Assembly: GCA_903837815.1 (NCBI GenBank)
Contig: CAILWD010000089.1
Span: 1-20,953, forward strand
Source: an uncultured Chloroflexota bacterium
GTDB lineage: Bacteria; Chloroflexota; Anaerolineae; Anaerolineales; Villigracilaceae
Length of the DNA stretch: 20,953 bases
Direction: 5' to 3'
This document shows positions 6,344-17,532 of the stretch, in pieces (position 1 is the stretch's first letter; each line of letters begins with the position of its first letter). The notes below the pieces were generated by a model. It worked only from the letters and a program-made list of their open reading frames with translations. It did no database searches and had not been told where the DNA came from. The translations under genes were made by a program, and so were the position numbers.

Positions 6344-6706
6344 TCAAGCCTTCGCCCGCCCTTCCCAAAACTCAAGGCGATTCCCCTCAGGGTCGCGGAC
6401 GTAGATCGCCCTTGCGCCCCAGACTTCCTTGATCGGCGTTGATGCGATTCCCGCGCTCGACAAATCAGCCTGAATTTGTTCAACGTCGGCGATCTGAAGG
6501 CTGATGGTAACGCCCCTGCCATCCCCGCTCTTGATGGATGCCCGCGCTTCATTTGCCACGCTCAATCTTGCCGCTTCGTTGAGTTTGAACTCCACGAACC
6601 AATCGGTGGAGGCAAGGATGCGAAGTTTCAATCCATCGCGGTAAAACGCAACGGTCTCCGCCCAATGTTTGCAATACAAAATCGTGTTTGCCGCCTTGAT
6701 CTTCAC
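6344..6706 (-). CDS. VOC/glyoxalase-family protein
   Basis: A 120-residue single-module vicinal-oxygen-chelate protein. The N-terminal half has NTILYCKHWAETVAFYRDGL (residues 7-26, typical first beta-alpha-beta module). The C-terminal half has ISLQIADVEQIQADL and ends with IYVRDPEGNRLEFWE, the usual metal-ligand region with a terminal Glu. I place the start at the GTG at 6706, 4 nt after the stop of the upstream gene, because AGGGA precedes it at good distance and the protein then begins exactly at the first VOC strand. The first metal ligand is not obvious. Related proteins include glyoxalase I, dioxygenases and fosfomycin- or bleomycin-resistance proteins; no substrate can be named. Confidence 0.82.
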   Translation of the reverse strand: MKIKAANTILYCKHWAETVAFYRDGLKLRILASTDWFVEFKLNEAARLSVANEARASIKSGDGRGVTISLQIADVEQIQADLSSAGIASTPIKEVWGARAIYVRDPEGNRLEFWEGRAKA

Positions 6707-6710
6707 TGGT

Positions 6711-7025
6711 TCATCCCTTTGCTTCGGGAAATAAAATCGCCCAACAACGCGGGTCGCCAGCCAGCAAGCCCAGCCCGCCCCGCGCAGGTTTTCCACACGG
6801 CTCCGTGTCGAACCTCATTGCAAGCGTTTGGGCAGCGGGTGAAAAATAAGCGATCACCTCGCAATGCAGTTCACCCTCTTCGCTGCGGGTAAAGACAGCC
6901 ATATCTGCGGGACTTCCCGCCGCCTCGAACGCCGCGATAAATTCCTTCTCGATCTGCGCGGATATCGTCGGCGCCCACATGCCATCGCCCAGCGTCGCAG
7001 AGCGCCATCCATTTATCTGTTCCAT
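6711..7025 (-). CDS. Conserved hypothetical protein
   Basis: A 104-residue soluble protein that I cannot assign. It begins MEQINGWRSATLGDGMW, carries an acidic central part (FTRSEEGELHCEV, Cys55) and a C-terminal stretch EPCGKPARGGLGLLAG (residues 75-90, Cys77), ending soon after PRCWAILF (Cys94). There is no signal peptide or membrane helix. AAGGAG 5 nt before the ATG supports the start. It is the first gene of a minus-strand unit with the VOC protein and the Crp/Fnr regulator (gaps 4 and 28 nt) and is divergent from the membrane-protein pair at 7106-7906. Confidence 0.72.
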   Translation of the reverse strand: MEQINGWRSATLGDGMWAPTISAQIEKEFIAAFEAAGSPADMAVFTRSEEGELHCEVIAYFSPAAQTLAMRFDTEPCGKPARGGLGLLAGDPRCWAILFPEAKG

Positions 7026-7105
7026 ATATCTCCTTTGTCATAGTCGGCAATCGAAAAAAGATTTCACAAGTCCTGATAGAATAACACGCCACGGAAAACC
7101 CCATT

Positions 7106-7504
7106 ATGCCACTTCTCACCCGCACATTCATCAAAACCGCAATGGTCTGTTTCACGCTCGCACTCATGCTTGGCATCCTGCTGGCGGCGGGCATCACGAA
7201 CGGATTCTTCCCCGTCTACATTCACCTGCTGGTCTTTGGCTGGCTGACCCAGTTGATCTTCGGCGTTGCCTTGTGGATGTTCCCAAAATATTCAAACGAA
7301 AAGATGCGCGGATACGAAACCCTCGGTTGGTGGTCGTATGCCCTGCTCAACAGCGGCTTGCTCCTGCGCGCCATCGCCGAACCGATTCAATCCACCCAGC
7401 CCAATCCCCTCAGCGGCTGGACGCTTGTGCTCTCCGCCATTTTGCAATTTCTAGCGGGGTTGTTATTTGTATTCAATACATGGCAAAGGGTCAGGGAAAA
7501 ATAA
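7106..7504 (+). CDS. Four-helix membrane protein, NnrS/haem-copper subunit I-like (copy 1)
   Basis: A 132-residue integral membrane protein with four predicted helices (about 10-30, 38-60, 72-90, 106-125). The second helix holds YIHLLVFGWLTQLIFGVALW with His40, a pattern like haem-bearing helices of NnrS and of haem-copper oxidase subunit I. A PKYSNEKMRG loop follows it. It is too short to be an oxidase subunit on its own. The neighbour at 7505 is a related copy; the TAA of this gene directly abuts the ATG of the next. The Shine-Dalgarno is weak. A possible -10 (TAGAAT, 7077-7082) lies in the 80-nt divergent spacer. A role in NO or nitrite metabolism is inferred from location only. Confidence 0.75.
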   Translation: MPLLTRTFIKTAMVCFTLALMLGILLAAGITNGFFPVYIHLLVFGWLTQLIFGVALWMFPKYSNEKMRGYETLGWWSYALLNSGLLLRAIAEPIQSTQPNPLSGWTLVLSAILQFLAGLLFVFNTWQRVREK

Positions 7505-7906
7505 ATGCCGCGCTTAAGTGTCTGGTTCGTACGCGCCTCGTTCATTTACCTCCTGATCGGGCTTTTCTTCGGCGCGTTGATCCTCGCCCAAAAAGGGATT
7601 TCATTTTATCCGCCCATCTGGAATCTCTTCCCTCTTCATGTGGAATTTCTGCTAACGGGCTGGCTCATCCAACTGGCGATGGGCGTCGCCTTTTGGATCA
7701 TTCCACGCTTTAGCCGCGGCTCTCCACGCGGACCTGTGGGCTTGGTCTGGCTTTCCTTTGCATTGCTCAACGCTGGAATTTTTATCACCACCCTGCAATT
7801 CTGGTTTCCCCACGCACTCATCATCGGGCGTGTTGCCGAAGTGTGCGCGGCGATTCTTTTCGTCATTGGCTCATGGCGGCGCGTCAAACCACAGGGTGTG
7901 TTGTAG
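7505..7906 (+). CDS. Four-helix membrane protein, NnrS/haem-copper subunit I-like (copy 2)
   Basis: A 133-residue membrane protein related to the preceding one: HVEFLLTGWLIQLAMGVAFW (His45) matches HLLVFGWLTQLIFGVALW, and WLSFALLNAGIF matches WWSYALLNSGLL. Four helices are predicted at about 10-30, 44-66, 79-98 and 106-123. The two proteins may form a heterodimer equal to an eight-helix bundle. The start codon follows the upstream stop without a gap, so the pair is translationally coupled. Its last 23 nt overlap the 3' end of fmdE on the other strand, a tail-to-tail arrangement with no visible terminator between them. Confidence 0.75.
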   Translation: MPRLSVWFVRASFIYLLIGLFFGALILAQKGISFYPPIWNLFPLHVEFLLTGWLIQLAMGVAFWIIPRFSRGSPRGPVGLVWLSFALLNAGIFITTLQFWFPHALIIGRVAEVCAAILFVIGSWRRVKPQGVL

Positions 7907-8510
7907 CAATCGGCACGGCGCGAAAATACGCCTTCCCCGCGCAGGACTTACACAAGACCGTCCCTTCGCGGAGGACTTCGCGCTGGTTGATGATTTCTTC
8001 GCCGCAGATTTCGCACTCGGCGCGTTTGCCTGCCTGACCGATGATCTGCTTGATGGGAGTCGCCAGTTCGATGTGCTGCCAGTCGAGCAGGAGGTCGTCG
8101 GGGATGTGTTGGTAGCCGATGAGTTGCGCCTCCCATTTATTTTTTGCGGACGGGGCGTAGTCCCATGCCAGTTCGCGGACGTTGAGTCGCGGGGCGATGC
8201 GAATCGCCTGTTCGGTGAGCGAGTCAATGAAGGCGGCGGCGGTCTTGCCGTAATCTTCGATACGCAGGGTGCGCCTGCCGACGTAACAACCTGTCGCGGC
8301 GGAGATTCCGTCCACGAAGCAGCCGTCCGTTTCGGCGATGGCGATGAGGCGTTTTTCGGGTTGGGGCAAAGGCAGGTCGAGCAGGAGTCCAGCCAAAAGT
8401 CCGATTCGAGCGCCGAGCACTTGTCGCGGACAAATGTTATGGTGATGAGTCGCGCTGAGGGTCAGCAATTCATCCAGTGTTGAAATCGTCTTAAACGAGA
8501 CAGCGTTCAT
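7884..8510 (-). CDS. FmdE-like protein (formylmethanofuran dehydrogenase subunit E family)
   Basis: A 208-residue cytoplasmic protein with a full FmdE domain: HHHNICPRQVLGARIGLLAG at residues 22-41, then IAETDGCFVDGISAATGCYV at 58-77, with conserved His22-24, Cys27, Cys64 and Cys75. RIEDYGKTAAAFID follows. The C-terminus has a zinc-ribbon-type finger, CEIC (166-169) and CKSC (187-190). In methanogens FmdE is part of a molybdenum or tungsten enzyme; bacterial homologues are usually found near molybdenum enzymes and their role is unsettled. Here it is the last gene of the nar operon, 9 nt after the SLAC1 gene, which fits a task in molybdenum cofactor handling for NarG (inference). Confidence 0.88.
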   Translation of the reverse strand: MNAVSFKTISTLDELLTLSATHHHNICPRQVLGARIGLLAGLLLDLPLPQPEKRLIAIAETDGCFVDGISAATGCYVGRRTLRIEDYGKTAAAFIDSLTEQAIRIAPRLNVRELAWDYAPSAKNKWEAQLIGYQHIPDDLLLDWQHIELATPIKQIIGQAGKRAECEICGEEIINQREVLREGTVLCKSCAGKAYFRAVPIATTHPVV

Positions 8511-8519
8511 CTTTAGCCT

Positions 8520-9569
8520 TTAGGCGAGAAGTTTCCGAAATGCGATAAACAGGCGGGAAACCAAGCCGTAATAAGTAACCACCCACGCGACCAACGCCAG
8601 ATAAATGAAGTATTGCGGGATGAGCAAAAGAAAATCCATGTTCAATACTTGCGCCAGCCGAAACGTGGCGACGGTGTACATGCCCATTGGGAAGACTAGC
8701 CCCCAATAGACGGGGTGATAGGTCAGCGGATAGCGTTTGTAGAAATGACGCCATGCGCCCACAATGAACAAATAAGGAATCCACCAGGTTCCCGCCGCCC
8801 AGAAGAAAACCGTGAAGCCCTTGATGAAGGGAGCAAAATCGGCAAGGAAGGAAGCGTGCCCTCGCAACAAGATATTTGCGCCCGCCAATGTGGTGATGGC
8901 GACCGCGCCTGTGTTGATCCAATACGATGGGTTCATCTCTTCGGCTTCGATCTTGAAGAACAGGAAGCGGTACATGATGAGCGAGATGATCAGGATGTAG
9001 AACATACAACCCAACAGATAAAAGCCAAGCATGGAAAAGGTGAACATCTCCTGCCATGCCTCGAAGCGTGAGACGATCAACATGCCCAGCACAGGCACAG
9101 ACTGGGTGGAGACGATGAACAGGAGCCAGCCGCCGTTGATGCCATCTTCCAAAGTCGGTTTTTCTTCCTTGACCGTCAATGCGGTAAAGAGGGTGTAGAT
9201 CAGCAGGAACCAGAGCGCCAGCCCCAAGACCCATAGATATAACGCAATAGTTTCGTTGGCTTGAAGAATGACAAACTGGCTGCCAAGCACATTAGTAGCA
9301 GCAACAATCGTCAGGAAACCTGAACCGATGCGGTGATTGGATAGATCACTGAAGACCTTCATGGGATACCGCACAAGGCGGATAAGGGTCAGAATCCACA
9401 AGACGATATAGAAAAACTGATTGAGATAAAACAAGGGTATGGCGAGAATATCCATCTTCAAAAGATGACAAGCAATGGATACAATCCCCGTCGCCATAAC
9501 CAATGCAAAGTAGGCAGGGAAGAGATCGCGGGTTGCGCCTTCAATCAGGTTATTTACTTTACTCGACAT
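8520..9569 (-). CDS. SLAC1/TehA-type (TDT family) anion channel or transporter
   Basis: A 349-residue inner-membrane protein with about ten helices, of the tellurite-resistance/dicarboxylate transporter family that includes plant SLAC1. The start FPAYFALVMATGIVSIACHL (residues 17-36) is the typical first helix, and the later YHPVYWGLVFPMGMYTVATF (305-324) is the characteristic helix 9 signature. AGGAG 7 nt before the ATG supports the start. It lies 9 nt downstream of narI and is clearly in the nar operon. SLAC1 proteins pass chloride and nitrate, and no NarK-type carrier is present in the window, so a nitrate or nitrite channel is an attractive assignment, though not proven by sequence. Confidence 0.9.
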   Translation of the reverse strand: MSSKVNNLIEGATRDLFPAYFALVMATGIVSIACHLLKMDILAIPLFYLNQFFYIVLWILTLIRLVRYPMKVFSDLSNHRIGSGFLTIVAATNVLGSQFVILQANETIALYLWVLGLALWFLLIYTLFTALTVKEEKPTLEDGINGGWLLFIVSTQSVPVLGMLIVSRFEAWQEMFTFSMLGFYLLGCMFYILIISLIMYRFLFFKIEAEEMNPSYWINTGAVAITTLAGANILLRGHASFLADFAPFIKGFTVFFWAAGTWWIPYLFIVGAWRHFYKRYPLTYHPVYWGLVFPMGMYTVATFRLAQVLNMDFLLLIPQYFIYLALVAWVVTYYGLVSRLFIAFRKLLA

Positions 9570-9578
9570 GCCGTGCTC

Positions 9579-10253
9579 CTAGACGACTTTGCGGCGCGTC
9601 CAGATCACCAGTTGAAAACTGCGCCAGAGATAACTGATGGGAAAACTCAACATGTGTACCAGCCTGCCAAATGGGAAGACCGCAATCAGCAGGGTGGCAT
9701 TGAGGAAATGCAGTTTGGGAATCAACGGCAGGGATGCCACATATTGCGGTGCGGGTTGGAAGGTCGCAAGCGATACCACCCAGGGAGTGACCGTATGAAT
9801 AAACCATGTCGCGCCCCAGCGATAACCAAACGCCATCCACAGACCCAGCGCCACCTGCACGATCAGCAAAACCAGCACAACCCAGTCAGCGGGCGTGGTC
9901 ACCATGCGGACTTTGCTCGAAGCCACGCGCCGATAGAACATCGCACCCGCGCCCACAAACGCCATAATGCCGAGAACTTTTCCAGCCAGTTCCGCAAGGT
10001 AGAGGGTTTCGGGCGTGCTATGCAAAAGGAACATCAACTTCGGTGCGACAAACCCGCCCAGATGAATGAGCAGGGTTGGCAGGATTCCATAATGCCAAAG
10101 CGTCGAACCCCAGAATTGAATATCGGTCTCCAAAAATTGCGAGGAGAGACTCGTAAACGAAAACTGGTTGGTGAGAAAACGGTAGATCGTCCCACCCACG
10201 GCAAGAGCAACTGCCACGTAGGGAAATACGACGAAGAGAAGATTGTCAAGCAT
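9579..10253 (-). CDS. narI: Respiratory nitrate reductase gamma subunit
   Basis: A 224-residue membrane cytochrome b that oxidises quinol and passes electrons to NarH. It has five predicted helices. The four haem ligands are visible: His54 and His64 in WHYGILPTLLIHLGGF, and His182 and His200 in KLHFLNA and RLVHMLSFP. They correspond to the bis-histidine ligands of the two b haems in Escherichia coli NarI (near 56, 66, 187 and 205). Length is normal (225 in E. coli). The ATG overlaps the end of narJ by 8 nt, indicating coupling. Confidence 0.97.
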   Translation of the reverse strand: MLDNLLFVVFPYVAVALAVGGTIYRFLTNQFSFTSLSSQFLETDIQFWGSTLWHYGILPTLLIHLGGFVAPKLMFLLHSTPETLYLAELAGKVLGIMAFVGAGAMFYRRVASSKVRMVTTPADWVVLVLLIVQVALGLWMAFGYRWGATWFIHTVTPWVVSLATFQPAPQYVASLPLIPKLHFLNATLLIAVFPFGRLVHMLSFPISYLWRSFQLVIWTRRKVV

Positions 10254-10797
10254 GGCTCAATTCCTTTTCAGGAGTGTGCGAAAGAACAAGTTGAAGCGCC
10301 TTCAACAAGCGGACATACGGATTTTGCGACTCGGCAAACGCCTTGAGCATTTTTTCAATTGCGGGCGTTACCCCCTCCACGAGCAGGGTTTGGCAAAACC
10401 CGCCCTGACGGTTGGCAGAATCCAAGCCAAGAAAGCGCAGGATGACGGCAAGATGATCGGGCAGTTCTTCGCCCGACGAGTACCCGAAAGTGCGGTAGGC
10501 TTCATTTAACTGCGCCATAAACGCACCGCGCTTGTAACTCTCGCCAAACAATTGATAGCCCGCATACGGATAACAAACAGGCTGCATATCAAATGTGACC
10601 GTATAGAGTTCTTCGATTTTTTGAACGGATAGATTTTGGATTCCGTTCTGGAATGCTTCCAATTCATCCGCCGCTTCTGAATGAACGCTTCGCACCCTGC
10701 CGAGACAGGATTCTGTAATCGAGAACAAATCGCCGCTGGGATAGGATATCAGATCAGCAAACTGGGCATAGAGGAGACCTATGATGTCTTTGCTCAT
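10246..10797 (-). CDS. narJ: Nitrate reductase assembly chaperone
   Basis: A 183-residue soluble chaperone of the NarJ/TorD family. It is not part of the final enzyme; it binds the NarG N-terminus and aids molybdenum cofactor insertion. Diagnostic segments are LYTVTFDMQPVCYPYAGYQL (about 64-83) and the following LFGESYKRGAFM, then a helical region with ELPDHLAVILRFL. The start lies 2 nt after the narH stop, with GAGG inside the end of narH as ribosome-binding site. It is slightly shorter than E. coli NarJ (236), as in many Gram-positive and Chloroflexota forms. Confidence 0.94.
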   Translation of the reverse strand: MSKDIIGLLYAQFADLISYPSGDLFSITESCLGRVRSVHSEAADELEAFQNGIQNLSVQKIEELYTVTFDMQPVCYPYAGYQLFGESYKRGAFMAQLNEAYRTFGYSSGEELPDHLAVILRFLGLDSANRQGGFCQTLLVEGVTPAIEKMLKAFAESQNPYVRLLKALQLVLSHTPEKELSHA

Positions 10798-10799
10798 GA

Positions 10800-12290
<1,491 letters not shown>

Positions 12291-12310
12291 AATGTGATTT
12301 CCTTTTCTTC

Positions 12311-12376
12311 ACCACAAAGTGTCACTAAGAAAATACAAAGGTTTTTACTTTGTGTATCTTTGTGACCCTTCGTGGT
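12311..12376. repeat. Hairpin repeat between narG and narH (ACCACAAAG type)
   Basis: The left arm (12311-12340) starts ACCACAAAGTGTCAC. The right arm (12348-12376) ends GTGACCCTTCGTGGT. They pair over about 28 positions with few mismatches and a 7-nt loop. The arms share the consensus of the intergenic element at 4011-4078. Within an operon it could mark an RNA processing or stability site; no T-run follows, so full termination is unlikely. Confidence 0.65.
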
Positions 12377-12385
12377 AAAAGTATT

Positions 12386-16015
<3,630 letters not shown>

Positions 16016-16043
16016 AGATACCTCCTAGTTTGCATTTCAGTAC

Positions 16044-16082
16044 CGCAAGGTTTACCTTGCGAATGACAATGCGAGCATTGTC
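16044..16082. repeat. Two tandem hairpins between the cytochrome c gene and narG
   Basis: CGCAAGG-TTTA-CCTTGCG (16044-16061) and GACAATGC-GA-GCATTGTC (16065-16082) are two perfect inverted repeats, 3 nt apart, filling the 74-nt spacer before narG. The narG ribosome-binding site (AGGAGG) lies just downstream on the minus strand and is left free. No T-run follows. The first unit resembles short palindromes often scattered between genes. A role in mRNA stability or segmental expression is possible. Confidence 0.6.
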
Positions 16083-16089
16083 GTATGAA

Positions 16090-16665
16090 TTATTGTTGCT
16101 TCTTCACCGCATCACGGACAAGCGTCTTGCGAACGCCGCGCAAACGGCTGCGGTAGACAAGCCCGAAAAACACGACTGCCGCCCCAACTCCGCCGAAACT
16201 AAGGACAAACACCATCCATTCCTTGTCAACTTCCTCTTCGCCAGCAGACTTCGTCATGAAGACGATCAAGTCGGCTTGCTCAGATTCAGTCAGCGGATGC
16301 GTGGTATAGATCGGCTCCATAACAGGCGAAATTTCCGCTCCGCTATTGGCTAAAATCGAGACCATCTTATCTTGCGTGAGACGATCAGAAACATCAGTCA
16401 GGTTCGGACCCATATTTCCCCCGCCGAGCAGTCCGTTATCGCCAATACTATGGCATCCCATGCAGGGCGGACCTTCGTTCTCAAAGTGGGCGTAGCCCAT
16501 GAATAATTTTCGCCCGTTCTCCGCGTCTCCGGCGCCAATGGCACTGGCAGAAACCGGTATCGCCCCTTTCCTTGGCGCGGACGCGCAACCTGATAATACA
16601 ACGGCGAAAAGCAATACGATAAAAAGGGTCGCACTCCCTTTCGATTTGCCTTTTTTATTGGTCAT
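16090..16665 (-). CDS. Lipoprotein monoheme cytochrome c with C-terminal membrane anchor
   Basis: A 191-residue exported cytochrome c. The N-terminus has positive residues, a hydrophobic stretch and the lipobox LSGC with Cys27 as acylation site. The haem c site is CMGCH (68-72); the likely Met ligand is Met85 (GNMGPN) or Met116 (PVMEP). A C-terminal membrane helix (about 151-170) is followed by a basic tail, so both ends are membrane-fixed with the haem outside. The start at 16665 has AGGAGG 10 nt upstream; the open frame continues to 16761 without support. It is the first gene of the nar operon, a position like that of narC in Thermus, though that protein is different (diheme). It may link outside redox partners to Nar or its quinol pool. 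Confidence 0.88.
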   Translation of the reverse strand: MTNKKGKSKGSATLFIVLLFAVVLSGCASAPRKGAIPVSASAIGAGDAENGRKLFMGYAHFENEGPPCMGCHSIGDNGLLGGGNMGPNLTDVSDRLTQDKMVSILANSGAEISPVMEPIYTTHPLTESEQADLIVFMTKSAGEEEVDKEWMVFVLSFGGVGAAVVFFGLVYRSRLRGVRKTLVRDAVKKQQ

Positions 16666-16762
16666 GGGTTCCAGCCTCCTGATGAAGGGAACAAAGCATT
16701 GGACGGCGTCTCCTAATAAAGAGTTTTGAGTTACTTTATTTGTATGTGAAAAAATGAACAAT

Positions 16763-16787
16763 ACTCCCCCAAGAATACTGTACTTCT
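16763..16787 (-). promoter_or_regulatory. Candidate NarL-type heptamers upstream of the nar operon
   Basis: Plus-strand TACTTCT (16781-16787) fits the enteric NarL heptamer TACYYMT fully, and TACTCCC (16763-16769) fits at six of seven positions. They lie 18 nt apart in the same orientation, about 100-120 nt before the cytochrome c start. CAAGAA and TTCTTG also form a 6-bp dyad around 16771-16790. The narXL genes lie next door. The enteric consensus may not apply to this regulator. Confidence 0.35.
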
Positions 16788-16810
16788 TGCCTCATTCCCA
16801 TCCCCCGCCA

Positions 16811-16823
16811 TCCTGACTCAGGA
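16811..16823. promoter_or_regulatory. Candidate operator dyad TCCTGACTCAGGA
   Basis: A perfect 6-1-6 palindrome in the non-coding region between narL and the nar operon. A 10/13 match lies at 3853-3865 before the pseudo-receiver gene, inside a longer shared block. It is 146 nt before the cytochrome c start codon. The binding protein is unknown. Confidence 0.4.
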
Positions 16824-16826
16824 ATG

Positions 16827-16858
16827 AAAAAAGAGTGATTGATCAATCACTCTTTTTT
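16827..16858 (-). terminator. Palindromic terminator after narL
   Basis: A perfect 32-nt palindrome made of A6, GAGTGATTGA and its complement, ending in T6, lies 23 nt after the narL stop. On the minus strand the stem is followed by its own T-run, as in Rho-independent terminators. It separates narXL from the nar operon, which therefore needs its own promoter downstream of it. Confidence 0.8.
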
Positions 16859-16881
16859 CAAAAGAATTAGTTCTCCCTGGT

Positions 16882-17532
16882 CTACAAGATCCCTTTGACG
16901 TGGGCTGCTTTTGCCGCCTCGCGCCGCGTGCGGACGTGCAGTTTGGCGAGGATGTTCCGCATGTGAGTCTTCACCGTGTTCAGGCTGATGTTCAATTGGG
17001 CGGCGATCTCTTTATCCATTGCGCCTTTTGCCGCCTGCACCAACACCTGCTGTTCCCTTTCTGACAACCCGCCATCGTCTTCCGACTCTGAAACGCCGCC
17101 CGTGCTCAGACGCCGAAACTCCGAAAGGACGCGCCCCGCCAGATTATGCGACAATGCGGCTTCCCCACGCAATGCGCCGCGCAGCATTTCCAATAAATCC
17201 TGCGAGCGGATGTCTTTTAACAAATAGCCCTGCGCTCCATTCTTGAGCGCATCGAAAAGCATGGAATCGTCGCCGCGAATGGTCAACATGACGATGATAG
17301 TCTCTGGCAGGGCATGGCGAATCTGCCGCGCCGCTTCAATACCGCCTATGCCTGGCATTTCCACATCCATGAGGATCAAATCTGGCTTTAATTCCTGCGC
17401 CTTGACGAGGGCTTCAAAACCGTCGCTGGCTTCGCCGACCACCTGCATATCGGGCTGGGACCTGATAATACCCGCCAGTCCCTCGCGGAAAAGCGCATGA
17501 TCGTCAACCATCAATACGCGGACTTGTTCCAT
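16882..17532 (-). CDS. narL: NarL-type response regulator
   Basis: A 216-residue two-component regulator: receiver domain (about 5-122) with the acidic pair after strand 1 (VDDH), phospho-acceptor Asp56 in LILMDVEMPG, Thr in MLTIRG and Lys in YLLKDI; then a LuxR/NarL helix-turn-helix (about 154-212) with LSEREQQVLV and LNISLNTVKTHMRNIL. It should be phosphorylated by the adjacent kinase and control nitrate genes. I choose the ATG at 17532 with GAGG 5 nt upstream; a GTG at 17538 would add two residues. It overlaps the kinase gene by 29 nt, so the pair is coupled. The name narL rests on family plus location beside narGHJI; specificity is not proven. Confidence 0.85.
   Translation of the reverse strand: MEQVRVLMVDDHALFREGLAGIIRSQPDMQVVGEASDGFEALVKAQELKPDLILMDVEMPGIGGIEAARQIRHALPETIIVMLTIRGDDSMLFDALKNGAQGYLLKDIRSQDLLEMLRGALRGEAALSHNLAGRVLSEFRRLSTGGVSESEDDGGLSEREQQVLVQAAKGAMDKEIAAQLNISLNTVKTHMRNILAKLHVRTRREAAKAAHVKGIL

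Noticed and set aside
6316..6552. N-terminal extension of the Crp/Fnr regulator to 6552.
   Set aside because: It overlaps the VOC gene, is Arg- and Ser-rich without domain character, and AAGGAAA supports the ATG at 6315.
7026..7105. Search for a Crp/Fnr box in the divergent spacer.
   Set aside because: No TTGA-type dyad with correct spacing is present.
16655..16699. A 14-codon leader-like open frame (MLCSLHQEAGTHDQ) overlapping the start of the cytochrome c gene, with AGGAG 10 nt before its ATG.
   Set aside because: Too short to judge, no attenuator structure nearby, and such frames occur by chance.
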